Part shown: piece after piece, positions 55,187 to 63,700 of the stretch
Position numbering within the stretch: the first letter of the stretch is position 1
How the letters are laid out: each line of letters begins with the position of its first letter
From: Nakamurella sp. PAMC28650
GTDB taxonomy: Bacteria; Actinomycetota; Actinomycetes; Mycobacteriales; Nakamurellaceae
Length of the DNA: 64,000 nucleotides
NCBI RefSeq assembly: GCF_014303395.1
Contig: NZ_CP060298.1
Coordinates: 4,793,001 to 4,857,000 of the forward strand
Direction: 5' to 3'
The notes under the pieces: generated by a model
Database searches by the model: none
What the model saw: only the letters and a program-made list of their open reading frames with translations
What the model was told of the DNA's origin: nothing
Made by a program: the position numbers and the translations under genes

Positions 55187-56305
55187 CTACCGGGACCGGT
55201 CTCCGGTGTGGATCGACGAGAACTGCTCGTCGGTCACGGTTTCGGCGGCGATCATCTGCGCGACGATCCGCCGCGTCCACATGCTGCCGGCATCGATGTT
55301 GAGGTTGTAGAAGTCGTAGCCCGGGTTGGCGTCGATGCCGCGCTGCTGGGCTTCCAGCATGACCTCGTCCTCGAAGAAGATCCGGGAGACGCCTTCCCGC
55401 ATGCGGGTGGTGATGGCCTGTTTGTCGATGCACCAGTCGCGGGCGAAGGACCAGAGGTAGCGGCAGGTGTTGGCGGTCGCCGGCGTCATGGTGTTGATGA
55501 CCGTCCCGGTCACGCCCTGACTGCGATCACCCTGCGCGGCACCGGTTCCGGCCTTGGCCACGCCCACGTCGATCGTGACGGTCGAAGGAGCCGTGTACCG
55601 AATGATCTGCCAACGGTCGACCAGCCCGGCATAGTCGGGGAATCGATCCTGTAGCGCCTGCCTCCACACCGGCGGCGGCTCGATGCCCAGCATCCACTTG
55701 GTCACCGTGACCGTCCGATCGGTGTGGGTCACCTCGAACTCCGATTCCGACAGTCCGTCGTGACCGATGCTCGAGCCGTGGACGAACTGCTCGTGCGTGA
55801 GGTCCATCAGATTGTCGACGACAAGCTGGTACCCGCAACCCACCTCGATCGTCCGACCGTCGCCGGCCCAGTCCGGGTGCTCGTTCCAGAACAGATCCGG
55901 CACCGTGGTGGGATCCGCGAGGGCCGGATCGCCCGGCCAGACCCAGACGAAGCGGTGCCGCTCGACCACCGGGTAGGAATGCACGGTGGCGCTGGGATTG
56001 ATGGTGTCCTGCGCAGGCATGAAGGTGGCGCGGCCCCTGCTGTCGTAACAGATGCCGTGGTAGCCGCACATGATCTCGTCGTCCCCGCGCAGCGTACCCA
56101 TCGACAGCGGCACCAGTCGGTGCCAGCACGCGTCGGCCAGTGCGACGGTCCGCCCCGAGGTCGTGCGGTACAGCACCATCGGCCGACCGGCCACCGTTCT
56201 GGCGGTCAGGGATCGACCCACCTCGTGGTCCCAGGCGGCGGCGTACCACGCATCGAGCGGGAAGTGCCGCACCGCTGCGTCCGACTCCTGCTGTGACTCC
56301 GACAT
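55187..56305 (-). CDS. VanA-like Rieske oxygenase (aromatic O-demethylase type)
   Basis: 372 residues. Rieske cluster: DACWHRLVPLSMG and MCGYHGICYD (CxH...CxxH). Mononuclear iron: DNLMDLTHEQFVHGSSIG (Asp/His/His). The C-terminal YNLNIDAGSMWTRRIV also matches vanillate O-demethylase. VanA relatives remove methyl from vanillate, syringate, 3-O-methylgallate or dicamba; the exact methoxy-aromatic is open. ATG 56305 begins family homology. Forms a two-gene operon with the reductase, divergent from a sensor kinase. Confidence 0.9.
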   Translation of the reverse strand: MSESQQESDAAVRHFPLDAWYAAAWDHEVGRSLTARTVAGRPMVLYRTTSGRTVALADACWHRLVPLSMGTLRGDDEIMCGYHGICYDSRGRATFMPAQDTINPSATVHSYPVVERHRFVWVWPGDPALADPTTVPDLFWNEHPDWAGDGRTIEVGCGYQLVVDNLMDLTHEQFVHGSSIGHDGLSESEFEVTHTDRTVTVTKWMLGIEPPPVWRQALQDRFPDYAGLVDRWQIIRYTAPSTVTIDVGVAKAGTGAAQGDRSQGVTGTVINTMTPATANTCRYLWSFARDWCIDKQAITTRMREGVSRIFFEDEVMLEAQQRGIDANPGYDFYNLNIDAGSMWTRRIVAQMIAAETVTDEQFSSIHTGDRSR

Positions 56306-56391
56306 TCGGATTTCCCGTCTGGGCGGTCGCTCGTGCCCGGCCCCGCTCAGGTTAGGGCGCGGTGCGGCCGGCCACCCGAGGCGGGCGACCC

Positions 56392-56428
56392 GTCGTACCC
56401 GCGCGGTTCCGGAGAACCGGCGTACGAC
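56392..56428. promoter_or_regulatory. Nested inverted repeat between the VanA-like gene and the sensor kinase
   Basis: GTCGTAC (56392) and GTACGAC (56422) enclose GGTTC-CGGA-GAACC (56405-56418). Two near-concentric palindromes in a 208-bp divergent gap suggest an operator, perhaps for the NarL-type regulator encoded next door. Confidence 0.5.
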
Positions 56429-56513
56429 ACTTGACGTAGTTCCTCCGGCCGAATCATCGTGCTTCGGCCGGACGGTCCGCGTCAGGCAGAAGTCGCACGT
56501 AGGGTGGGAAATC

Positions 56514-58109
56514 GTGCACATCGATGTCACCGCGACCACTCCGGCCTGGCCGCCCGCCAGCACCGCCGAAGTGGTGTTGCGCGCCCTCGTGGATGTGTCC
56601 GCGGATGGTCTGGCCGTACTCGACGGCGACGGTCGTTTCGTCGGGTTGAACGCGAACGCCGCCGCCATCCTGGGGCTTCCGGACACCGAGCTGGTCGGAC
56701 GAACGGCGCCGTTCGCGATCGACCCGCTGTCCGAGGATCCGGTCGGTGGGATGCACACGACGGCCTGGACCACGCAGGACCGGCGTCGGCGTGACCTCGA
56801 GTACCGCCTCGAGCACATTCCCGGGCAGGCGGCGTCCGGGCAGGTGGTGTGGTTTCGGGACGTGACAGATGCGCTACGCCAACAGGAACGGCTGACCGCC
56901 ATCGTGCGGGTGGCGTCCAGCGTTGCCGACGCCGGGTCGCTGCACGCGACCCTCGACGCCGTTGCGCACGAGATCTTCATGACGGCGAACATCGCCGCGG
57001 TGCAGATCCATCTGGCGATGGACGACCCGCGGGACGAGGTACGGATCCTGGGCATGGCGGGCTTCGGGGACTCCACCGGTTTCACCGAGCGCCTGAGCGC
57101 CTGCCGCCGGTTGGGTGCCGACATCCGCTTCCTGGAAGCCATCGAGCGGGTCGAGGCGGTCGTCATCCCGCACCGCAAGGCCACCGTGATGGCGGATCCG
57201 GACTGGGCGCCCCTGCATTCGATCATGGATCATCCGAACTGGGACGGCTTCGTGGCGATGCCCCTGGTGGTGCGGGGTCGGGCGCTGGGCGTCATCAACG
57301 CCTACTACGTGCCGGGCGAGGATCCCGGACCGCAATCGCTGGACTTCCTGCGGGCGATGGCCGACTACGCCGCGGTCGCCATCGACACCGCCCAGTTGCT
57401 GGCCCAGACCCGCTCCCAGGTGCGACTCGAGGAGCGCCGGCGGCTGTCCAGGGACCTGCACGATTCCGTGGTGCAGCAACTGTTCTCGATGCGGATGCAG
57501 ACCACGGCGCTGCGGTCCGCGGCCGACCGGGAGGACCTCGACACGGCCTCGGTCTGCGGCGCCGCCGAGGAGCTCGCCGAACTGGCCCAGAATGCGCTGG
57601 CCGACGTCCGCCGACTCATGTTCGAGCTCCGTCCCCTCGACCTCACCGAGCGGGATCTGTTCGACGCGGTGCGGGCCCATGCCGCCAGCCTGCAGGCCAG
57701 GACCGGGTTGATCGTCGACGTCCGCGCACCGTCCGGCGTCGAGTCCGACCTGGACATCGACCTCCAGGAGGACCTCTACCGGATCGTCCAGGAGGCACTG
57801 CAGAACGTCGTCAAACACGCAAGGGCCACGGCGGTGAGCATCCTCATCACCGACACCGACCACGGTGACGGGCTCGTCGTGGAGGTGTCGGACGACGGAT
57901 GCGGTCCACACCTGGATTCCGGGACGACGACCGACGCTCCGGCGGCGACACTGGGGCTCATGTCGATGCGCGAACGCACCGAGAGGTGGGGCGGCCAACT
58001 GCTCGTCGGGCCACGCCCCACCGGCGGCTGGTCGGTGCGGGCCACCCTGCTCAGAGTGGGCAGGCCGGTGCGCCACACCACCGACCGTGGCCGCGGGGGT
58101 GGGCGATGA
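56514..58109 (+). CDS. PAS-GAF sensor kinase of the NarX/DesK (HisKA_3) class
   Basis: 531 residues: PAS (about 15-115; ALVDVSADGLAVLDGDG), GAF (about 130-300), HisKA_3 (RRRLSRDLHDSVVQQLFSM with the phospho-His) and HATPase (YRIVQEALQNVVKHA, VSDDGCGPH, LGLMSMRERT). No membrane helices. GTG 56514 is supported by GGGTGGGAA upstream. Coupled to its response regulator by ATGA. Its place opposite the VanA-like operon suggests sensing of an aromatic ligand. Confidence 0.91.
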   Translation: MHIDVTATTPAWPPASTAEVVLRALVDVSADGLAVLDGDGRFVGLNANAAAILGLPDTELVGRTAPFAIDPLSEDPVGGMHTTAWTTQDRRRRDLEYRLEHIPGQAASGQVVWFRDVTDALRQQERLTAIVRVASSVADAGSLHATLDAVAHEIFMTANIAAVQIHLAMDDPRDEVRILGMAGFGDSTGFTERLSACRRLGADIRFLEAIERVEAVVIPHRKATVMADPDWAPLHSIMDHPNWDGFVAMPLVVRGRALGVINAYYVPGEDPGPQSLDFLRAMADYAAVAIDTAQLLAQTRSQVRLEERRRLSRDLHDSVVQQLFSMRMQTTALRSAADREDLDTASVCGAAEELAELAQNALADVRRLMFELRPLDLTERDLFDAVRAHAASLQARTGLIVDVRAPSGVESDLDIDLQEDLYRIVQEALQNVVKHARATAVSILITDTDHGDGLVVEVSDDGCGPHLDSGTTTDAPAATLGLMSMRERTERWGGQLLVGPRPTGGWSVRATLLRVGRPVRHTTDRGRGGGR

Positions 58110-58783
58110 ACGACGCCACGCCTGCGGTCATCCGGGTGGCCGTGGTCGACGACCATGCGTTCGTGCGGCGGGGGGTCCGCGCCTACCTCGACACCGTGCC
58201 TTCGGTCGAGGTCATCGGGGAGGCCAACGACGGGGAGCAGATGATTGCTCTGCTGGAGCAGTGGCGGACCACCGCCGAGCCGTTGCCGCACGTCATCCTG
58301 ATGGACCTCCAGATGCCGGGCATGGGCGGTGTCGAAGCCACCGAGGCCATCGCCCGGGCGTACCCCGACGTCCGGGTCGTGGTGCTGACGAGCTTCGGTG
58401 AGGTCGAACGGGTGCATGCGGCGCTCGCCGCGGGCGCCGCCGGCTACCTGCTCAAGGATGCGGATCCCCACGATGTCGGCAGCGCCATCCGGGACGCCGC
58501 GGCCGGCCGGGTTCACCTGGACTCGACGGTCGCCCGACAACTCGCGCGGCGAATGGCCGCCCCCAAGATCGGCCTGTCGGGCCTGACCGCGCGGGAACGG
58601 GAAATTCTGGTCCTGGTGGCACAAGGGTTGTCCAACAACGACATCGCCAGCAGGCTGGTGATCAGCGACCGCACCGCCCGCACCCACGTGAGCAATGTGC
58701 TGAGCAAGCTGCAACTCTCGCCCCGGACGCAGGCCGCACTGCTGGCCATCCGCGAAGGTTTGATCACCGCGCCACCCTCCTGA
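58106..58783 (+). CDS. NarL/LuxR-family response regulator
   Basis: 225 residues: receiver (RVAVVDDHAFVRRGVRAYL; acceptor in HVILMDLQMPGMGG; YLLKDADPHDV) and LuxR-type HTH (GLTAREREILVLVAQGLSNN, DIASRLVISDRTARTHVSNV). Partner of the kinase at 56514. Likely targets are the divergent Rieske operon and the following ring-cleavage operon. Confidence 0.94.
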   Translation: MNDATPAVIRVAVVDDHAFVRRGVRAYLDTVPSVEVIGEANDGEQMIALLEQWRTTAEPLPHVILMDLQMPGMGGVEATEAIARAYPDVRVVVLTSFGEVERVHAALAAGAAGYLLKDADPHDVGSAIRDAAAGRVHLDSTVARQLARRMAAPKIGLSGLTAREREILVLVAQGLSNNDIASRLVISDRTARTHVSNVLSKLQLSPRTQAALLAIREGLITAPPS

Positions 58784-58829
58784 TCGCGACGGATGACGTA
58801 GACGTGGCGGGTCGCGATGGTCGATCAGG
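58779..58829 (+). terminator. Bulged stem-loop after the response regulator
   Basis: CCTGATCGCGAC (58779-58790) pairs with GTCGCGAT and GATCAGG (58811-58829), with a 4-base bulge and a 20-base loop. It overlaps the stop codon and could end the two-component operon before the ring-cleavage operon. Confidence 0.55.
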
Positions 58830-58928
58830 AGCTGACGTCGGTCCGTTGCTTCGGTCCCGCAGGGTTTCTAGCGTGGTAGGGGACGCGGCCGTCGGGCCGT
58901 CGACCTGCTCCGAAGGGAACGATCACGC

Positions 58929-59657
58929 ATGCCCCACGACGCCGAGACACCATCCATCCTGGTGATCAGCGCTCACTCCGGTGACTTCGTCTGGCGGGCC
59001 GGCGGGGCGATCGCCCTGTCCGCCCAACGGGCCTGCGCCGTCCACGTGCTCTGCTTGAGCTTCGGCGAACGGGGCGAGTCCCAGGGTTTGTGGAAGCAGC
59101 CGGAGATGACGCTCGAGCGGGTCAAGGAGGCCCGGCGGGCCGAGGCCACCGCCGCTGCCGAGGTTCTCGGGGCCAGCATCGAATTCCTCGACCTCGGCGA
59201 CTACCCGCTGACGGTCGACGCCGCCGCAGTCGAGCAGATCGTCCAGGTGCTGCGTGAACGGCAACCGGAAGTCCTGCTGACGCATGTCGCCGACGACCCG
59301 TACAACCGCGACCACAACCTGGCCCACGAGACCACCCTGCTGACCCGGATGGTCGCCCAGGCCCATGGCCACGACCGCACCACCCGTCCCCTGGGCGCCT
59401 CCCAGGTCCTCCAGTTCGAACCGCACCAGCCGGAGGTCTGCGGCTTCAACCCCGACCTGCTCCTTGACATCACACCGGTGTTCGACATCAAGGCCAAGGC
59501 GATGGCCTGCATGACGGCGCAGGATCACCTGTTGCGCTACTACACCGATCTGGGCAGCCGGCGGGGTGTGCAGGCGGTGCGCAACGGTGCGCCGTCGACC
59601 GTCACCCACGCCGAGGCCTACCAGCGCACCTTCCCGACGGTCGGCAGCGATCTGTGA
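58929..59657 (+). CDS. PIG-L-family protein, probable 4-oxalomesaconate hydratase
   Basis: 242 residues. PIG-L metal motifs: VISAHSGDFVWRAGG (usual AHPDD replaced by AHSGD) and DPYNRDHNLAHETT. GalB, the 4-oxalomesaconate hydratase of Pseudomonas gallate degradation, belongs to this family, and here the gene is directly followed by a LigK/GalC-type aldolase and LigAB, so hydration of 4-oxalomesaconate is the best guess. A sugar deacetylase role is less likely. ATG 58929 begins the operon. Confidence 0.83.
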   Translation: MPHDAETPSILVISAHSGDFVWRAGGAIALSAQRACAVHVLCLSFGERGESQGLWKQPEMTLERVKEARRAEATAAAEVLGASIEFLDLGDYPLTVDAAAVEQIVQVLRERQPEVLLTHVADDPYNRDHNLAHETTLLTRMVAQAHGHDRTTRPLGASQVLQFEPHQPEVCGFNPDLLLDITPVFDIKAKAMACMTAQDHLLRYYTDLGSRRGVQAVRNGAPSTVTHAEAYQRTFPTVGSDL

Positions 59658-60346
59658 TGAACGGACACGTGATCGTGCGGACCGATCGCCGGCCCGACCC
59701 TGACGCCGTCGCCACGCTCGCGCACGTCGGCGTGGCCACCGGTCACGAAGCCATGGGCCGGCGAGGTCTCGCCCAGCCGGTGCTTCGTCCCATCTACCCC
59801 GGGGCCCGCATCGCCGGCCGGGCCGTCACGGTGCTGAGCCACCCCGGCGACAACCTGATGATCCACGCCAGCATCGAGCAGTGCGGCCCGGGCGACATCC
59901 TCGTCGTCACCACCACTTCCCCGTCCACGGACGGCATGTTCGGCGAGCTGTTCGCCGTCCAACTGGCCGCCCGCGGCGTTCGCGGCCTGGTCATCGACGC
60001 CGGGGTGCGGGATGTCGCGGCACTCACCGCCATGGGCTTTCCCGTGTGGTCGCGCGCAGTCTCGGCCCAGGGCACCGTCAAGGCGAGTCCGGGTTCGGTC
60101 AACGTTCCGGTGGTGATCGCGGGCTGCCACCTCCGGCCCGGTGACGTCGTCGTGGCCGATGACGACGGCGTGCTCTGCGTCCCCCTGTCCCTGGCCCCTG
60201 AGGTCGCCGGGAAGGCCGTCGCCCGCGAGGCGTCCGAGGCGGACAAGATCGAGCAGTTCCGTTCGGGTGTACTGGGTCTGGACCTCTACGGGATGCGGCC
60301 GACGCTCGACCGGCTCGGTGTCGTCTACGTCGACGAGTCTGCGTGA
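59654..60346 (+). CDS. 4-carboxy-4-hydroxy-2-oxoadipate aldolase (LigK/GalC, RraA-like)
   Basis: 230 residues of RraA fold: AVTVLSHPGDNLMIHASIE, GDILVVTTTSPSTDGMFGEL, VRGLVIDAGVRDVAAL and PGDVVVADDDGVLCVP. The G-x-x-x-D-x-x-x-R-D metal motif is VIDAGVRD. Splits the hydrated product into pyruvate and oxaloacetate. GTG 59654 gives GTGA coupling; ATG 59657 is equally possible. Confidence 0.88.
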   Translation: MMNGHVIVRTDRRPDPDAVATLAHVGVATGHEAMGRRGLAQPVLRPIYPGARIAGRAVTVLSHPGDNLMIHASIEQCGPGDILVVTTTSPSTDGMFGELFAVQLAARGVRGLVIDAGVRDVAALTAMGFPVWSRAVSAQGTVKASPGSVNVPVVIAGCHLRPGDVVVADDDGVLCVPLSLAPEVAGKAVAREASEADKIEQFRSGVLGLDLYGMRPTLDRLGVVYVDESA

Positions 60347-61086
60347 GCACGTTCGTCCTGGTGCACGGGGCGTGGCACGGCGGCTGGTGCTGGGACCGGG
60401 TCGCCCCGCTGCTGCGGGCCGCCGGTCACGAAGTCCACTCCCCCACCCTCACCGGGCTGTCCGAGCGGGCCCACCTCCTGTCGCCTCAGGTCGGCCTGGA
60501 CACCCACACGGAGGACGTGGTCCGGCTGATCGACGTGCTGCAATTGCAGCAGGTGGTGCTGGTCGGCCACAGCTACGCCGGCCAGATCGTCAGCGCAGTG
60601 GCGGACCGGCGTCCCGGCATCGTCGGCCTGCGCGTCTATCTCGACGCTTTCGTGGGGACAGACGGGGAATCGGCCCGGGAGCTGCTGCCGCCCACGGTGG
60701 AGCACCACTGGGCGGAGTCCGCAGCCCAGGACGGTTTCGGATGGTTGGTACCGGTACGGAAGCTCACCGTCCTCGGCGTCACAGAACCGGCCGATATCGA
60801 CTGGCTCACACCGCGTCTCACCCCTCATCCCTGGAAGACCTACACCGACCGCCTACGGCTGACCGGCGCCGCGGACGAGACGCCGGCCGCCTTCATCGAG
60901 TGCGTCTCGTGGATGCGGGTATTCCGCGACCAGGCCGACCGGGCACGCGAGCGAGGCTGGCCGGTGCACGAGCTCCGGACCGGCCACGAAGCGATGGTGA
61001 CCGAACCGGCGGCCCTGTCCGCCGTACTGCTGGCCCTGGCCGCGGAACGAACTGCCCCATCGGCAGCACCACAGCGAGGGAGATGA
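60343..61086 (+). CDS. Alpha/beta hydrolase (salicylate-esterase/hydroxynitrile lyase type)
   Basis: 247 residues: FVLVHGAWHGGWCWDRV (oxyanion region), nucleophile elbow LVGHSYAGQIV, and a late TGHEAMVTEPAAL with the catalytic His. GTG 60343 overlaps the aldolase stop. In this operon it could hydrolyse an ester such as an alkyl gallate, or open a lactone such as 2-pyrone-4,6-dicarboxylate in place of LigI; both are inference. Confidence 0.82.
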   Translation: MSTFVLVHGAWHGGWCWDRVAPLLRAAGHEVHSPTLTGLSERAHLLSPQVGLDTHTEDVVRLIDVLQLQQVVLVGHSYAGQIVSAVADRRPGIVGLRVYLDAFVGTDGESARELLPPTVEHHWAESAAQDGFGWLVPVRKLTVLGVTEPADIDWLTPRLTPHPWKTYTDRLRLTGAADETPAAFIECVSWMRVFRDQADRARERGWPVHELRTGHEAMVTEPAALSAVLLALAAERTAPSAAPQRGR

Positions 61087-61087
61087 C

Positions 61088-61366
61088 GTGGAGTTTCTCG
61101 TCCGGTCCGAGAACCGGCTGCCCCCGGAGACATCCGCCGAGCGGCGGGCCGAGTTGCGAGCGGCGGAACGGGTCCGCGCGATGGAACTGCGGGCGGCCGG
61201 CACCCTACGGCGACTGTGGCGGGTGCCCGGCCGCAACGCCACCGTCGGCCTGTACGAGGCCGACGACCCCGCCGCCCTGCACGACGCGCTGATGTCCCTG
61301 CCGATGGCACCGTGGCTCGACGTCACCGTGGAGGCACTGGCCCAGCACCCCCAGGAACGATCGTGA
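61088..61366 (+). CDS. Muconolactone isomerase-like small protein
   Basis: 92 residues beginning MEFLVRSENRLPPETS, with ERVRAMELRAAGTLRRLWR and a C-terminal MAPWLDVTVEALAQHP. This matches the CatC/muconolactone delta-isomerase fold and length (about 95), but no ortho-cleavage genes are nearby. It may catalyse a different isomerisation, for example keto-enol tautomerisation of the LigAB product. Coupled to LigA by GTGA. Confidence 0.83.
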   Translation: MEFLVRSENRLPPETSAERRAELRAAERVRAMELRAAGTLRRLWRVPGRNATVGLYEADDPAALHDALMSLPMAPWLDVTVEALAQHPQERS

Positions 61367-61743
61367 CGACCTCGGGGGGTGCACCGGTGGGCGGGGAGAC
61401 ACCGGGGCGTACCGACACCTACGTGTTCGACGGCCAGACGAGCCGGCGGGGGTATCCCATGAACAAGATGTTCATGAGCCTGCGCACCGCCGCCGACCGC
61501 GAACGCTTCCTGGCCGACGAGCAGGCCTACTGCACGGAGTTCGGGCTGACCCCGGGACAGCAGACGGCGGTGGCCGACCGGGACTGGAACGCCATGCTCG
61601 ACCTCGGCGGCAGCATCTTCTACGTCTACAAGCTCGCCATGCTCGACGGCCGGTCCATGCAGTACCTCGGCGGCGTCTTCACCGGGATGACCGAAGACGA
61701 ATTCGTGGCGGCACTACGCTCGGGAGGGCGAATCAATGGCTGA
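61363..61743 (+). CDS. ligA: LigA-like extradiol dioxygenase alpha subunit
   Basis: 126 residues: YVFDGQTSRRGYPMNKMFMS, RERFLADEQAYCTEFGLT, NAMLDLGGSIFYVYKLAMLD and QYLGGVFTGMTEDEF. This is the small helical subunit that covers the active site of LigB in protocatechuate 4,5-dioxygenase. GTG 61363; overlaps ligB by 8 bases. Fused versions occur in gallate dioxygenases. Confidence 0.92.
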   Translation: MTTSGGAPVGGETPGRTDTYVFDGQTSRRGYPMNKMFMSLRTAADRERFLADEQAYCTEFGLTPGQQTAVADRDWNAMLDLGGSIFYVYKLAMLDGRSMQYLGGVFTGMTEDEFVAALRSGGRING

Positions 61744-62593
61744 ACTGATCTGGGGCCTCGCGACGTCGCACGTGCCGTCCATCGGGTCTGCCATGGATCG
61801 CGGCAAGACCCAGGATCCCTATTGGAAACCATTGTTCGATGGATACCAACCGGCGCGGGACTGGATGGCCCGGCACCGACCGGACATCGTGCTGGTCGTC
61901 TACAACGACCATGCCAACGGGGTCGACCTCGACATCATCCCGACCTTCGCGATCGGAACCGCCGAGCGGTACCAGGTCGCCGACGAGGGTTTCGGACGGC
62001 GTCCGGTACCGGATGTCGTAGGGGCGCCGGACCTTTCGCTGCACCTGGTGCAGAGCCTGATGGACGAGGGCTTCGATCTGACCGTCTTCCAGCAACTCGA
62101 CGTCGACCACGGCCTCACCGTGCCACTCTCGATCTTCTGCCCCGATCCGGGCGACGCCTGGCCGTGTGCGGTCGTGCCGCTGTTGGTCAACGTCATCCAG
62201 TACCCGCAGCCCACCGCCGCGCGCTGCTACGCACTCGGTCAGGCGATCGGGCGGGCCATCGCGGGTTTCGACTCGGACGTGAAGATCGCCATCTTCGGCA
62301 CCGGCGGGATGTCCCACCAACTCGCCGGGGCCCGGGCCGGCTTCATCAATCCCACCTTCGACCACATGTTCCTGGACGCCATCGAGAACGACCCGCAATC
62401 ACTGGCCGCCCTGACTCGCGAGGACTACATCACCCAGGCCGGCTCGGAGGGCATCGAGCTGATCATGTGGTTGGTGATGCGGGGTGCCATGCAACCCACG
62501 ATCCAGCTGGTGCACTCCACCTATCACGTCCCGGCCTCCAATACCGCTGCTGCGTTGGCGCTGTACGACAACCGGGCACCGCAGGGCATCTGA
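61736..62593 (+). CDS. ligB: LigB-like extradiol dioxygenase beta subunit (protocatechuate/gallate type)
   Basis: 285 residues with the LigB iron site: His12 in ATSHVPSIG, His59 in VVYNDHANG, Glu near 241 in SEGIELIMW, and catalytic His194 in GTGGMSHQLAG. Also VDHGLTVPLSI. Opens the ring of protocatechuate at 4,5 or of gallate/3-O-methylgallate. Last gene of the coupled operon starting at 58929. Confidence 0.94.
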   Translation: MAELIWGLATSHVPSIGSAMDRGKTQDPYWKPLFDGYQPARDWMARHRPDIVLVVYNDHANGVDLDIIPTFAIGTAERYQVADEGFGRRPVPDVVGAPDLSLHLVQSLMDEGFDLTVFQQLDVDHGLTVPLSIFCPDPGDAWPCAVVPLLVNVIQYPQPTAARCYALGQAIGRAIAGFDSDVKIAIFGTGGMSHQLAGARAGFINPTFDHMFLDAIENDPQSLAALTREDYITQAGSEGIELIMWLVMRGAMQPTIQLVHSTYHVPASNTAAALALYDNRAPQGI

Positions 62594-62642
62594 CCCGGTG
62601 CCGGGCCGCGGCGACCACCGTGGTGGCGCCGCGCACCAGGGG

Positions 62643-62671
62643 TTGACCGCGTGGCCGCCTCCTCCTAGTAT
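62643..62671 (+). promoter_or_regulatory. Sigma-70-type promoter of the SnoaL-MarR operon
   Basis: TTGACC (62643-62648) and TAGTAT (62666-62671) are spaced by 17 bp. Transcription would start inside the palindrome that follows. Confidence 0.75.
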
Positions 62672-62702
62672 CTGCATACGTGCAATAGTTGCGCGTATGC
62701 AG
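62672..62702. promoter_or_regulatory. Candidate MarR operator
   Basis: A 31-bp near-perfect palindrome: CTGCATACG-T-GCAA, centre TAG, then TTGC-G-CGTATGCAG. It directly abuts the -10 box and ends 18 bp before the SnoaL-like start, an ideal repressor site for the MarR gene in the same operon. Confidence 0.8.
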
Positions 62703-62720
62703 CTAATGGGAGGAGTTCCG

Positions 62721-63161
62721 ATGGATGCAACCAAAGGCGAGAGCGCCGCGATGGTGGGCCTGTTCGAGCGTCAGGCGGCCACCTGGAATGCCGGTGACGC
62801 CGCCGGGTACGCCGCGTGCTTCACCCTCGATGCGGAGTACGTCACCTGGGTGGGGACGCGCTACCGCGGAAGAGCGGACATCGAACGCTCCCACGCGGCC
62901 CTGTTCCGCAGGTTCCTCAGGGGCACGACCATGCGCTGGGAGATCATCTCGGTGCGGACCCTGGCCGGCGGTACGGCGGTGGTCCTCACCCGGGGCGACG
63001 TGGCGAAGCCGCGGCCGCGACGACTGACCAGGGTGCAGACCTATGTCGTCGTCGACAGCCCGGAAGGGTTGCAGGTGGCTTCTTTCCACAACACCAGGCG
63101 GCGGCCGCTGATCGAATCGCTGTCGTTCCGCGCCGCGCCGCAGACCCGGCCGGCCGGGTGA
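62721..63161 (+). CDS. SnoaL-like (SgcJ/EcaC-type) small protein
   Basis: 146 residues from ATG 62721, with GGAGGAG upstream; an ATG at 62697 lies inside the operator palindrome and is rejected. NTF2 fold: MVGLFERQAATWNAGDAAGY, YVTWVGTRYRGRADIERSH, VASFHNTRRRPL. No catalytic function can be assigned. Coupled to marR by GTGA, so it belongs to the same regulated unit. Confidence 0.82.
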   Translation: MDATKGESAAMVGLFERQAATWNAGDAAGYAACFTLDAEYVTWVGTRYRGRADIERSHAALFRRFLRGTTMRWEIISVRTLAGGTAVVLTRGDVAKPRPRRLTRVQTYVVVDSPEGLQVASFHNTRRRPLIESLSFRAAPQTRPAG

Positions 63162-63700
63162 ACCGCTCGGTCAGATCGCTGCTGCGCAAACGCAGTGCCG
63201 TCTATCGCGAGTACCTCGGCGCGGTCGTGGCCAACGGACAGGCCAACGCGGATTCGACCGGTCTGCACCCCACCGATGTCCGTGCGCTCGACGTGCTGCA
63301 GGCGTGCGGGCCGTTGAACGCCGGTCAGCTGGCCGACAAGGTGGGGTTGAGCACGGGGGCCACGACCCGGTTGGTGGACCGACTCGAGACGTCGAGCTAC
63401 GTGCGTCGTGACCCGGGGTCGCAGGACCGGCGCAGCGTGACGGTGTCGGTCACCACGGAGAGCGTCGATCACCTGCGTCAGGTGTTCGAGCCGACCCGGC
63501 ATCGGCTGGGCGAGCTGCTGCAGACCTATTCGGTCGAACAGCTGGAAGTGCTTTTCGACTACTTCGAACGGGCTACCCCCGTGTTGCGCGAGGCAGCCGA
63601 GGAGACCCGGCGGAAATACCGTGACGACCTCGGCCGGGCCGCCTCGCGACCGCGCCATCGAGCTGTGGTGGCGGTACCGCGGGTCAGTCCGGAGGCATGA
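63158..63700 (+). CDS. MarR-family regulator
   Basis: 180 residues: LDVLQACGPLNAGQLADKVG, LSTGATTRLVDRLETSSYV (recognition helix) and wing RRDPGSQDRRSVTVSVT with the MarR D-x-R signature. GTG 63158 overlaps the SnoaL-like stop. Probably represses its own operon through the palindrome at 62672. Its 3' end overlaps the convergent MDR gene by 17 bp. Confidence 0.9.
   Translation: MNRSVRSLLRKRSAVYREYLGAVVANGQANADSTGLHPTDVRALDVLQACGPLNAGQLADKVGLSTGATTRLVDRLETSSYVRRDPGSQDRRSVTVSVTTESVDHLRQVFEPTRHRLGELLQTYSVEQLEVLFDYFERATPVLREAAEETRRKYRDDLGRAASRPRHRAVVAVPRVSPEA

Noticed and set aside
58929-59657. PIG-L protein as a mycothiol or GlcNAc deacetylase
   Set aside because: The usual AHPDD motif is AHSGD, and the gene is coupled to LigK-type aldolase and LigAB genes, which favours the GalB-type hydratase role.
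61088-61366. CatC-like protein as evidence for a beta-ketoadipate (ortho) pathway
   Set aside because: No catA, catB, pca or muconate cycloisomerase gene is nearby; the operon is of the meta, LigAB type.
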